Source of the DNA: Legionella sp. PC1000
Lineage (GTDB): Bacteria; Pseudomonadota; Gammaproteobacteria; Legionellales; Legionellaceae
Assembly: GCF_014109805.1 (NCBI RefSeq)
Contig: NZ_CP059400.1
Location: 1,396,001-1,460,000, forward strand
Reading direction: 5' to 3'
DNA length: 64,000 bases
Part shown: one piece after another, positions 9,215-17,254 of the stretch
Layout of the letters: each line of letters opens with the position of its first letter
How positions within the stretch are numbered: the stretch's first letter is position 1
Notes under the pieces: generated by a model
What the model saw: only the letters and a program-made list of their open reading frames with translations
What the model was told of the DNA's origin: nothing
Database searches by the model: none
Translations under genes and position numbers: made by a program

Positions 9215-9860
9215 ATATGCTCTACATAATGTTCTACTAGTACCATTGCAAATTTTGAACGTGGAACGCTGATAGCCCAGTAAAATCAAGTTGTCCTCTT
9301 AGTTCCACTTGTACCACTCAAAATTATTAATATATTGTTCAAATGTTTTTGTCATTTGTTTGAAGGGGACAATTTCTCTTCTCAGCAATTTGGAACGCGC
9401 TGCGTGCCAAATTTAATAATCCGGTTGTCTCCCATAAATCTCCAATATTAGATGAAGTATCCGAAGTTCCGGAATGTTCATTTAATTTAATTAAAATTTC
9501 AAATTAATGCAGTTCAGAATTTAACTTTTTATAAATTGCTATTTAGTGGTCAAGGATTACTTGACTACTGAGCTCTCCTGTACGACCCAATAGAGATTTT
9601 GAATTGAAATTCATATTCGATTTTCAATTTTCCCGAGAAAAGAATTTTCTAAGGGCGCAATATACATTGCTTTGCAATGTTAAACTTTTGGAATCAAATT
9701 TAATATTTAAAATGGTAATCTCCCACATTACAAACTAATGCAAAAAACCATTTAATTAATTCACTAAACTTATAAAGAAATTAATGTTGAGTAATAAAAT
9801 CATGATTTATTAATCATTGATGTGCTATATTATGATTAATAAAAGATGAGGTTATTAATC
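9215..9860. other. Noncoding gap between AbiE and fic
   Basis: About 645 bases with no convincing gene on either strand. It is very AT-rich towards the right. The only structure I can support is the hairpin at 9387-9413. No promoter could be assigned with confidence. Confidence 0.5.
9387..9413. terminator. Hairpin related to the one after fic
   Basis: Arms AATTTGG/CCAAATT extended by ACGC/GCGT with one mismatch, loop GCT. There is no long T run. A very similar ATTTGG-CCAAAT hairpin follows fic at 10986-11010, so both may be copies of a small structured repeat rather than true terminators. Confidence 0.4.
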
Positions 9861-10970
9861 ATGAAATGGAATTGGCAGCTTGATAATTGGCCTAATTTTA
9901 CTTGGGACTCAGATAAATTAGTTGTGTTTGAACAGTCTTTTACTGAGAGTGCTGGGATTATTATTGGTTCCTCACAACATATTTCTCAAGAAGGTAAGCA
10001 AAATTTATTTATCGATTTAATGTGTACTGATGCTTTGGATAGCTCTGAAATTGAAGGGGAGCATTTAAACAGAGATAGCGTTCAATCTTCTATAAAAAAA
10101 GAGTTAGGGTTGTCTACAGAAATTCCTAGAGCGAGCATGGCAGAGCATGGGATCGCTAAAATGATGGTTAATTTATATCAAACGATTCCTAGTCCACTAA
10201 CACATCAGGTTTTATTTGAATGGCATCAATTTTTAATGGGTAATAGCCATCATTTGGAACATATTGGGCAATATCGTAAGCATGAAGAAGCAATGCAAAT
10301 TGTTTCTGGCCCTGATTATGATCGAAAAATACATTTTGAAGCGCCTCCCTCATCATCTGTTCCAGCCGAAATGGATCAGTTTATTGATTGGTTTGAACGT
10401 AGTTCTCTCACCGGTTCAATTCCTTTACCCACATTGACCCGAGCAGGAATAGCTCATTTATGGTTTGAGAGTATCCATCCTTTTGAAGATGGAAATGGAA
10501 GAATAGGGCGAGCTATAGCAGAAAAAGCCTTATCGCAAGGATTTTCAAAACCAGTAATGACGGTATTGGCTAAAATATTATTAAAAAAGAGAAAGGAATA
10601 TTATCAACAATTAGGTTTGGCAAGTAAAACCTTAGACCTAACATCTTGGCTGATATGGTTTGCTAACATCGCTCTAGAAGCGCAACAAAGTACTTATTTG
10701 TATATTGATTTTATTATTAAGAAGGCTGTTATTTTAAGGGAAGCGGAAGGGAAAATTAATCCAAGGCAAGAAAAGGCTTTATTGAGATTATTTCATGCGG
10801 GGCCTGATGGATTCGTAGGTGGTTTAAGTGCTAAAAATTATATGAGTATAACAGGCGCACCGATCGCTACAACAACCAGGGATCTAAACGACTTAGTTAA
10901 AAAAAATATTCTCAAACGAACTGGCGAACTTAAAGCAACTCGTTATTTTTTAAATCTCGATAAGACTTAA
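9861..10970 (+). CDS. Fic-family AMPylase with self-inhibitory helix
   Basis: 369-aa Fic protein. The start at 9861 has GAGG nine bases upstream and gives the family N-terminus (MKWNWQLDNWPNFTWD, DUF4172). The catalytic motif HPFEDGNGRIGR is intact at residues 206-217, so AMP or another nucleotide group can be transferred to a target hydroxyl. The inhibitory motif S/TxxxEG is present at 61-66 (SSEIEG), placing it in the class with an N-terminal self-blocking helix. A C-terminal winged-helix region (~315-369) may bind DNA or target. No partner antitoxin gene is needed or seen. It is more likely a housekeeping or mobile-element Fic than a secreted effector, but secretion cannot be excluded. Confidence 0.92.
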   Translation: MKWNWQLDNWPNFTWDSDKLVVFEQSFTESAGIIIGSSQHISQEGKQNLFIDLMCTDALDSSEIEGEHLNRDSVQSSIKKELGLSTEIPRASMAEHGIAKMMVNLYQTIPSPLTHQVLFEWHQFLMGNSHHLEHIGQYRKHEEAMQIVSGPDYDRKIHFEAPPSSSVPAEMDQFIDWFERSSLTGSIPLPTLTRAGIAHLWFESIHPFEDGNGRIGRAIAEKALSQGFSKPVMTVLAKILLKKRKEYYQQLGLASKTLDLTSWLIWFANIALEAQQSTYLYIDFIIKKAVILREAEGKINPRQEKALLRLFHAGPDGFVGGLSAKNYMSITGAPIATTTRDLNDLVKKNILKRTGELKATRYFLNLDKT

Positions 10971-10985
10971 ATGGAATGATTTGAG

Positions 10986-11010
10986 ATTTGGTACGCAGTG
11001 TGTACCAAAT
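10986..11010 (+). terminator. Hairpin downstream of fic
   Basis: Perfect 9-bp stem ATTTGGTAC / GTACCAAAT with a 7-base loop, 15 bases after the fic stop codon. Only two T follow the stem directly, so termination strength is uncertain. Confidence 0.5.
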
Positions 11011-11043
11011 TTAAGTGTCTAGCAGTGAATTCCAAAATAGAAC

Positions 11044-11448
11044 TTACTGGAACGTGTAATTTGGCCGGATGCCAATAATATCAGCAGATTTAATAACACC
11101 CATACACTTTAAAAACGTTTGTACTCTGTCTTCATTAGTTGTATTAAAATAAACCGCATCTTCTCCATGCGGCGTATCATTAACCATAAAAACTTGAGTA
11201 TGTCCAACAACGCCAACTTGAGGTAGCACTTTAACGAGTAAATTGGCTGTTTCTTCATTTTTAACACACAGCATAATCAAGGTATTAAAATTTCCCTCAG
11301 ATACATCTGCCTTAGCTTTGGAGCCAAGTGCAACTTCCATATCCTGGATAGTCTGAGCATAAGCGGTCACTTGAAACCCAGCACCTCCAGCTTTATTAAG
11401 AATCTTCACAAAAGAATCCTGGCGCTTGCACTATTAAATGATTTTAAT
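11044..11448 (-). pseudogene. Conjugative coupling protein (TraD/VirD4-like) remnant
   Basis: The frame reads GGAGFQVTAYAQTIQDMEVALGSKAKA, then GNFNTLIMLCVKNEETANLLVKVLP. This is the C-terminal part of TraD coupling ATPases from PFGI-1/ICE-type conjugative elements. Walker A and B regions are missing. The in-frame sequence begins near 11448, before the ATG at 11409. The last ~16 residues (KCMGVIKSADIIGIRP) match the end of the integrase remnant at 5972, so the original TraD terminus appears replaced. It indicates a decayed integrative conjugative element. Confidence 0.75.
11067..11114 (-). repeat. ~48-bp imperfect direct repeat, copy B
   Basis: Partner of 5992-6039, in the same orientation and codon frame. 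It forms the tail of the TraD remnant. See copy A. Confidence 0.7.
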
Positions 11449-11550
11449 TAGTATCAATCAATAATACGAATCGTGTTGTTGATAACCCATTGTAAATACG
11501 TACTTTTTAGAGTCAATGGGGTATTTCCGTTTGATAGCAAATGAACCTAA

Positions 11551-11748
11551 ATGAACTTGAAAAAAATTATTGGCAGTAGGATTACACAGGCTAGAAAGGC
11601 AAATGGGTTGACGATTAAAATCCTAGCTGAAAGGACGGGATTAGGGGCTGCTAGGATTGGGAATTGGGAGCAGGGAACTCGAAGTCCTGGACCAGAGGAA
11701 GTTATAGTTCTATCTAAAGAAACCCTATCGCTTAGTGCATTATATTAA
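11551..11748 (+). CDS. Small HTH-XRE protein, probably truncated
   Basis: 65-aa protein that is nearly all one Cro/C1-type helix-turn-helix: IGSRITQARKANGLTIKILA, then AERTGLGAARIGNWEQGTR and SPGPEEVIVLS. Full-length relatives are normally longer, and the sequence ends abruptly at LSALY just after the last helix, so it may be a stub of a phage- or ICE-type repressor. Two closely spaced ATGs precede it. Any DNA-binding role is inferred. Confidence 0.65.
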   Translation: MNLKKIIGSRITQARKANGLTIKILAERTGLGAARIGNWEQGTRSPGPEEVIVLSKETLSLSALY

Positions 11749-11800
11749 AGGGCTCCCAACCCATAATGAACTAGATACTTGGTTTTTACATTTGAGAATA

Positions 11801-11901
11801 GCAAGCGGAGGTCGGGCCCTTGGCCCGACAATCAATCTTTATCCTTAATATGCTTATAAATAAGGAAAAAATGTTGGGTGATGCGCCCAACCTACGCTTG
11901 C
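11801..11901. repeat. 101-bp inverted-repeat element, copy 1
   Basis: Ends are ~17-bp inverted repeats: GCAAGCGGAGGTCGGGC at the left and the complement of GCAAGCGTAGGTTGGGC at the right. Inside are two further hairpins (GTCGGGCC-GGCCCGAC and TTGGG-CCCAA) and a shared ATCCTTAATATGCTTAT core. A second copy lies at 14489-14590. The size, terminal repeats and lack of coding suggest a MITE or REP-like element. Confidence 0.8.
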
Positions 11902-12019
11902 TAACATTATATGGATTTAATTGATGTTCAATATGATTCGGAGCTAAATACTCAAAATCTGACAAAGAATCAAAGGTGAGCTAATCTATAATAATCACCA
12001 TGTACTATTTATATTCACT

Positions 12020-14392
12020 ATGGGCAAGATTATTATAATAGGTGAATCTCATCTTGATTCTATTGCTGAGCTTGTTACCTTACATCTGATGTCTCATTCA
12101 AATGTGAAAATATCTGCATTAGGATTAGAACTTCCAGACAATTTAACAACAATCGATGAAACAATACATAGTTTAGAAAAAATTGTTGAAGAGTATTCTG
12201 CCATTCTTCAAAAGGTTAGTTTGGACAAACACTCCCCGCTGTTAAATGAGCAATTATCTACGGTCGAGTTTATGATTCAACAAGTGTATCAATTGCAACT
12301 CAAGCTTGAGATGTTAAGACAGCTTAAGAATTTCACGTTTAATTTTTATGCTATTGATAAAGTTTTGCAGAAACTGCCTGAACAAGACCTTCAAGCCGTA
12401 ATGACTGATCCCGAGCGAGATGAGACTATGGCAGCTCATATTGTGGATATGGCTCACAATAATGAAGATATTTCTGTCGTTATTGTGGGGCAAGCTCACC
12501 TGGAAAAGCTACTTCCTATACTAAACCAACGGCTCACACAAGAAGTTTTATGTGTCCATTGCTTTAGTAGCATGAGCTATGGAGACAGAGTGCTCACGGA
12601 GTTACTTGATAAAGCCCCACCTACGCAAACATCCTGGAAAGATGAAGAAGGAATCTATCATTTAGATTGTAGAAATAAATCGATCGAAGAAATAACCGAT
12701 GAACTTTTGACGATAAGTGACACGCAAAACTTATCCCCGCCGCCAGTATCCTCCAAAAAAATGATTAGTGGTGAGGGTGCACTTGAGATTGAGAGTGGGC
12801 AATCATTAAATTCTTTATTTGATATTTTAAGGCACAAGCCCAGCTATACATTTACCCCCGAGTTTTACAATAATTTTTTATTGGAAGATTATTATGAAGC
12901 GATTTCAAGGGACCAGCCTTCTAAAATACCAGGAAATCTACAGGAATTTATTGATTACCTTGAAATAAAGCATAGTCCTGCTGATCCCCGGCTATATCAC
13001 TTGTATCGCTTATTGGCTTTAAAACAATTAGGTCTTACTGAGGATCCGCTTTTCAAAGAATCATTAAATATTCTGGAACGTCTCTTGAATCAGCAAAAAG
13101 TACCTCGCCTTGGTGAAGCGTTGGATCAGGCGACTGTACTGGCACAACAAATGGTTAAAATTATAATTCTCTGTAAAAAGGGAGAGGAAACAAAAGACTC
13201 AGCTGTTAAAAAAATTAATCAGTTATTAGATAATTATAAAGAATTGATTGAGAATTATATGGATGAAGGAATCACAAAGGAGGAGGAGCAAATATTGTCA
13301 GAGCAAATGGGAAAAATTACTCAACTAAAACAGTTCTTGCCCATGATAATGCAAAATGTAACCAAGTTAAATTCTCTGCAATTAGAAATGGTGCAGAACG
13401 TACTCTCACCACCACAACATTCTTTTGCTGACGAGGACTCCCATGAAAGTTATTATGAGGCTATTACATACTTCAGCCAGGGAATGCTTGCCCTCCACCA
13501 ACTCTCTTCACAACCCCTCTCAAGTGACTCTAATCGATTTATTATTGAACATTTAACGAAGGCGGGAGAGTTAGGATTTGCCCAAGCTTATGTTGAACTG
13601 GGGCATTTCTACAAAAAAGAGGGGGATTTTACAAAAGCATTTAATAATTATCTCAAAGCAGCAGCTCAGGGTTCCAAAGCAGGATATGCCAATATTTCTT
13701 TATTATTGGCTGAGTATCAACATGAAAAACCTTTGGCTTTCTTTATGTCCTCTGCGTTGCAATTTCTTGCTGCACGAAGCCAAAAGGTGAACAATAATTA
13801 TAATCTGGATTTCCAAGATCTTGAGTTTATTGATGAAAGACAACAAATTGTCGCTAATCAATTAAGTACAAAAATAAAAAACAGTGTATTTCGTTCCTCT
13901 TTGGAGCCAGAGAAGGAAAAAAGCCATTTTTCTTTACTTTCTGCCTTACATAACCCTTCACGCTCGAACCAATTTTTTAGGCAGCCACCTTATCCGACGA
14001 AACTACTTGATGATTTTGAAGCAGGATTGGACTTTTTTCTAGGGCAAGCATGTCAAAATTTATATAGAAAAGACAATGGAGAGTTTTTATGTGAGGAATA
14101 TGCTTCCATCGCGACAAGCTGGTTGAATATCCTTGATAAATATGAAAATCCACACGAGAGGATGATTGCTGTAGCAATGTATTTCACCGAGTATTGTAAA
14201 AATTCCCCTCTAGACGGTAGCGATCCAGTATTGAAATTCATCAATTTAGCTGTCGAAACATTCAATAATGCCATGACTTCAGAAAGGACCCAGTTAGCTT
14301 CTGAAAGCATTGAAAACCTAAAATCAGGCAGGAAAATAGCTGAATTAGATCTGACCTCAAAAAATTCTACTAAAAACGAGGTGCTAATGTAG
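12020..14392 (+). CDS. Candidate effector: EreA/TraB-like domain plus Sel1 repeats
   Basis: 790-aa soluble protein with no signal peptide. The N-terminal ~180 residues show the motif series of the EreA/ChaN/TraB (TIKI) superfamily: IIIGESH (5-11), GLELP (35-39), PERDETMAAHI (131-141) and VVIVGQAH (153-160). These are putative catalytic or metal-binding Glu, His and Arg positions. The middle is helical. Around residues 510-590 lie Sel1/TPR-like repeats (LGFAQAYVELGHFYKKEGDF, AFNNYLKAAAQGSKAGYANI), a eukaryotic-like feature common in Legionella effectors. A TATAAT lies at 11987-11992, 28 bases before the start, with no clear Shine-Dalgarno. It is flanked on both sides by copies of a 101-bp repeat. 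The effector role is inferred. Confidence 0.75.
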   Translation: MGKIIIIGESHLDSIAELVTLHLMSHSNVKISALGLELPDNLTTIDETIHSLEKIVEEYSAILQKVSLDKHSPLLNEQLSTVEFMIQQVYQLQLKLEMLRQLKNFTFNFYAIDKVLQKLPEQDLQAVMTDPERDETMAAHIVDMAHNNEDISVVIVGQAHLEKLLPILNQRLTQEVLCVHCFSSMSYGDRVLTELLDKAPPTQTSWKDEEGIYHLDCRNKSIEEITDELLTISDTQNLSPPPVSSKKMISGEGALEIESGQSLNSLFDILRHKPSYTFTPEFYNNFLLEDYYEAISRDQPSKIPGNLQEFIDYLEIKHSPADPRLYHLYRLLALKQLGLTEDPLFKESLNILERLLNQQKVPRLGEALDQATVLAQQMVKIIILCKKGEETKDSAVKKINQLLDNYKELIENYMDEGITKEEEQILSEQMGKITQLKQFLPMIMQNVTKLNSLQLEMVQNVLSPPQHSFADEDSHESYYEAITYFSQGMLALHQLSSQPLSSDSNRFIIEHLTKAGELGFAQAYVELGHFYKKEGDFTKAFNNYLKAAAQGSKAGYANISLLLAEYQHEKPLAFFMSSALQFLAARSQKVNNNYNLDFQDLEFIDERQQIVANQLSTKIKNSVFRSSLEPEKEKSHFSLLSALHNPSRSNQFFRQPPYPTKLLDDFEAGLDFFLGQACQNLYRKDNGEFLCEEYASIATSWLNILDKYENPHERMIAVAMYFTEYCKNSPLDGSDPVLKFINLAVETFNNAMTSERTQLASESIENLKSGRKIAELDLTSKNSTKNEVLM

Positions 14393-14407
14393 GGGTTTTA
14401 CAGCAAG

Positions 14408-14435
14408 CCCGTATTAGGCGCAGCCGTAATACGGG
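14408..14435 (+). terminator. Hairpin after the Sel1 gene
   Basis: Perfect 9-bp stem CCCGTATTA / TAATACGGG with loop GGCGCAGCCG that can pair further, 15 bases after the stop codon at 14392. No T run follows. It may be a terminator or a mobile hairpin repeat. Confidence 0.5.
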
Positions 14436-14488
14436 GATTATTGGCTCATTAATCATGTCAATTGGATAAAGACTTTAGTTAACATTTA

Positions 14489-14590
14489 GCAAGCGTAGGT
14501 CGGGCTCTTGGCCCGACAATCAATCTCCTTATCCTTAATATGCTTATGATAAGGAAAAAAGGTTGGGCGATGCGCCCAACCTACGCTTGC
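14489..14590. repeat. 102-bp inverted-repeat element, copy 2
   Basis: Same architecture and sequence as 11801-11901 with a few differences. The ends are GCAAGCGTAGGTCGGGC and the complement of GCAAGCGTAGGTTGGGC. Together the two copies bracket the 12020-14392 gene in direct orientation. Confidence 0.8.
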
Positions 14591-14718
14591 TGTATGGTAT
14601 TAATTTACATGAACGCAAGCTATAATTTTTTTAAGGTGACCGGTTTATTTCATCCCACTTCTGAGTTGTTTGTAATAATTTGGAAGGTATTCCTGTAAAT
14701 CATTTAGATGATTAAAAA

Positions 14719-14745
14719 CGAGTGCAAAAAAGGTTCATGCACTCG
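14719..14745. terminator. Hairpin in the gap before 14895
   Basis: Perfect 8-bp stem CGAGTGCA / TGCACTCG with an 11-base loop containing six A. It is not followed by a T run on the plus strand. Function uncertain. The remaining sequence between 14393 and 14894 shows nothing else supportable. Confidence 0.4.
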
Positions 14746-14894
14746 CTGTTCTATTCATTAAACACCTGCCCCACCTTTTTGTTTTTTCTTGATACATAAG
14801 TTAAATATGAGGATAATTTATTATGCAATATCCATTGTCAAAATGAGCAAGTAGTCTTATAATTGCACACCTCCAGTTTAAATTTAAGTTTTAT

Positions 14895-16406
14895 ATGACT
14901 CAAAAAATTACTCTATTTAAAAAATCGTATTTCAAAAATCTAATTGAAAAACAAGAATTTTTAACCCATCCTTATGCCGCTTCTGTGTGGGATGATATGG
15001 TTACTCATAAAGATACAAGAAAGGAAATGAAAAAGGATCCTGATTTTAAGGTGTTCTCTTCATATATTACGTCTCGATTTGCTTATGAACACGCTAAACT
15101 ATTTGATGCAAAGTTAAGAGGAGGCGCAGCAAAGGAACGTGCTGATAAAATTGAGGCTAAGCTCCAAGAAAAAGCAAGTGTTGAAGAACAAATAGAATCT
15201 CTAATAGGCTTAGAACAGTTGATTAAAGAGGATATAAACCAACATTCTTCTCAAGAGGATAAAATTAAAGCGATTCGTCGATGGAAGGATGCAGCAGTAC
15301 TTTTATGGAAAAAAGAAAATTACGAAGGATATTCTCTAGTGTGTCAAGCCTTAGCTTCAATTGATAAAAAATTGAAAGATCTTGCCAATGACGATACAAG
15401 TGCTGAGGAGCATTTAGAAATTCGGGAAATATTAGGATTTTATATTAGAGAAGATATAACAAAGCACGAGTCCCAAAGTGCTCAAATTAATGCTTTTCAT
15501 CGATGGATGGAAACAGCGCTTATTTTAATGAAAAAACAGGATAATCCTGAGGGATATTTATTAGTACGTGATAATTTAAGATCAATTGATAAAGAGCTTG
15601 ATTTGACAAAAAATAAAGCTTTTAAGCCGTATCTTAAGATGTACCAGCAACTTTTCCAACCTAATGCCGCTTTGGATGCCGCACTTATCGATTATGAATT
15701 GCGAAAAAAATATGTTGCACTTTCATTAGAGGATTTTAGAAACCCTAAGGGATTAGAATGCTTTAATAAGGCTAGCCCAAATCTTAAAGCGTACCTAAAT
15801 TTTAGAGAATCTTTACATAAAAAGCTCATAAAGGAGATTAATGAAGCTAAAGGAGACGATAAAATTAAAGTATTTTGCCACTGGGTTGATATCCTACTTG
15901 AGCTAAAAAACAAACACAATTATGAAGCACTTGTTTATTTAGGAATCTACTTACAAACTGTAGATAAAGTAATGGAAGAAGAAGGTTTTCCTAAATCTTA
16001 TCGTGAAAAGTATGAACAAATAGTAAGAGCATCTAATCCCTCAGGTCTTAAAGATAGAATGGATCAAGATCAGTCTCCTTACAAATTTACATCCATTTTT
16101 TCTGTGTCCAGGAAGTTAATTTTAATTGAGGGAAATATTGAATCTCTAAAAATGAGATTGGAGGAGGCAGTTGGGGCGGCAAAAAAAGAACTTAATCAAT
16201 CATATGCAACTTTGTGCGCTGAAAAAAGTAAGGGCATTGAGCATATCCCTGGAGAGATAAAAAATTCCGAGAAATCTCTTATAGGTTCTTCAACCACTCC
16301 GAAGCATTTGCAAACTAAATTTGATGAGGTTCGGGAAGCATTTAATAAGGAACAGGAAGCATACGGAAATAGTCGCGAAGTAACAGCAGTAATATCACCC
16401 TCCTAA
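14895..16406 (+). CDS. Candidate effector with three RasGEF-like repeats
   Basis: 503-aa helical, soluble protein with no signal peptide. The same pattern appears three times: DKIKAIRRWKDAAVLLWKK then YSLVCQALASIDKKL (~118-150); AQINAFHRWMETALILMKK then YLLVRDNLRSIDKEL (~198-233); DKIKVFCHWVDILLELKNK then LVYLGIYLQTVDKVM (~320-354). This resembles the helical core of RasGEF (CDC25) domains, where a Phe/Trp helix precedes a 'N-Y/F-xxxxxxxxxLxSxxI' helix. A long coiled coil follows at the C-terminus (~400-470). A strong 17-bp hairpin follows the gene. The RasGEF relation and effector role are inferred from pattern only. Confidence 0.65.
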   Translation: MTQKITLFKKSYFKNLIEKQEFLTHPYAASVWDDMVTHKDTRKEMKKDPDFKVFSSYITSRFAYEHAKLFDAKLRGGAAKERADKIEAKLQEKASVEEQIESLIGLEQLIKEDINQHSSQEDKIKAIRRWKDAAVLLWKKENYEGYSLVCQALASIDKKLKDLANDDTSAEEHLEIREILGFYIREDITKHESQSAQINAFHRWMETALILMKKQDNPEGYLLVRDNLRSIDKELDLTKNKAFKPYLKMYQQLFQPNAALDAALIDYELRKKYVALSLEDFRNPKGLECFNKASPNLKAYLNFRESLHKKLIKEINEAKGDDKIKVFCHWVDILLELKNKHNYEALVYLGIYLQTVDKVMEEEGFPKSYREKYEQIVRASNPSGLKDRMDQDQSPYKFTSIFSVSRKLILIEGNIESLKMRLEEAVGAAKKELNQSYATLCAEKSKGIEHIPGEIKNSEKSLIGSSTTPKHLQTKFDEVREAFNKEQEAYGNSREVTAVISPS

Positions 16407-16413
16407 TATTTGG

Positions 16414-16455
16414 CAGCAAGGTAGATTGTGTCTCTTAGCACAATCTACCTTGCTG
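16414..16455 (+). terminator. Strong 17-bp hairpin terminator
   Basis: Perfect 17-bp stem (CAGCAAGGTAGATTGTG and complement) around an 8-base loop, 8 bases after the stop at 16406. The T stretch after it is weak, so termination may need Rho or the hairpin alone. Confidence 0.6.
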
Positions 16456-16483
16456 TACTTTATCGCAATTTGTTTTAGCGAGG

Positions 16484-16510
16484 TAGGTCGGGTCAAAATG
16501 ACCCAACCTA
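16484..16510. repeat. Short hairpin repeat (AGGTCGGGTCA family)
   Basis: A 12-base arm TAGGTCGGGTCA faces TGACCCAACCTA with one mismatch and a three-base loop. Related arms occur at the ends of the elements at 11801, 14489 and 23796-23817, so this is probably a solo remnant of the same repeat family. Between here and 16747 there is nothing else I can support. Confidence 0.5.
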
Positions 16511-16747
16511 TTCAATGACATGCCCTAATCATTACTGCAAAATATTTGTTTTTATCTTTTGCGAAATTTATAAATGAAAATTTTTATTGGCGATGGAGTC
16601 ATTATCTAAATAAAGAACGTAAAATAATTTTTCTTAATATTCTCGAAGACTTAATGTTAATTTCAGTGTTTATACCTCGATGTGGGATTTACAGCTTATT
16701 TTCTTGCGTCTATGATAATTGTACGTAAATCAAAAAATAAATCATTT

Positions 16748-17254
16748 ATGTCACCACGAGGCGGAAAAAGAGCGGGGGCAGGGCGTCCCAGGGGTGAGCC
16801 TACCAAAGCAGTTCGTCTTCCGGTAGCTCAGATTGCTGAATTAGAGCAATTAAAAAATCATCCTGATTACCAATTGCCGGTATTCGCAAGTAAAATTCAA
16901 GCAGGATTTCCATCACCTGCGGATGATTACATTGAGGGATATCTCGATTTAAATGCCAAATTCATTAAACATCCATCTTCCACATTTGTTTTACAAGCTA
17001 CAGGGGATTCCATGGTGGATGCGGGTATTTTTTCAGGGGATTGGTTGTTAGTGGATAGAAGCCTGGATCCCTCTGATGGGCGTATTGTAATTGCGGCAGT
17101 CAATGGGGAACTCACAGTAAAGCGTCTTTCAAAAAAAGGGAGTAGGGTACAATTACTTCCTGCCAATCCCAAATTTAAACCCATTGATATTACAAAAGAC
17201 TGTGAGATGGTGATTTGGGGTGTGGTCACTTTAGTGCTTCATGAGCTGGCCTAA
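16748..17254 (+). CDS. umuD: UmuD-like self-cleaving S24 protease
   Basis: 168-aa LexA/UmuD-family protein. The start at 16748 is chosen because homologous proteins begin MSPRGGKRAGAGRP; upstream in-frame ATGs would add an unrelated tail. A glycine/arginine AT-hook-like segment (~3-16) precedes the usual UmuD arm. The self-cleavage bond Ala52-Gly53 sits in QAGFPSP. The catalytic Ser88 (GDSMVDAG) and Lys125 (ELTVKR) are present. After RecA-stimulated cleavage, UmuD' pairs with UmuC to form Pol V. It overlaps or abuts umuC, so it is one operon. No canonical LexA box is obvious upstream. Confidence 0.9.
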   Translation: MSPRGGKRAGAGRPRGEPTKAVRLPVAQIAELEQLKNHPDYQLPVFASKIQAGFPSPADDYIEGYLDLNAKFIKHPSSTFVLQATGDSMVDAGIFSGDWLLVDRSLDPSDGRIVIAAVNGELTVKRLSKKGSRVQLLPANPKFKPIDITKDCEMVIWGVVTLVLHELA

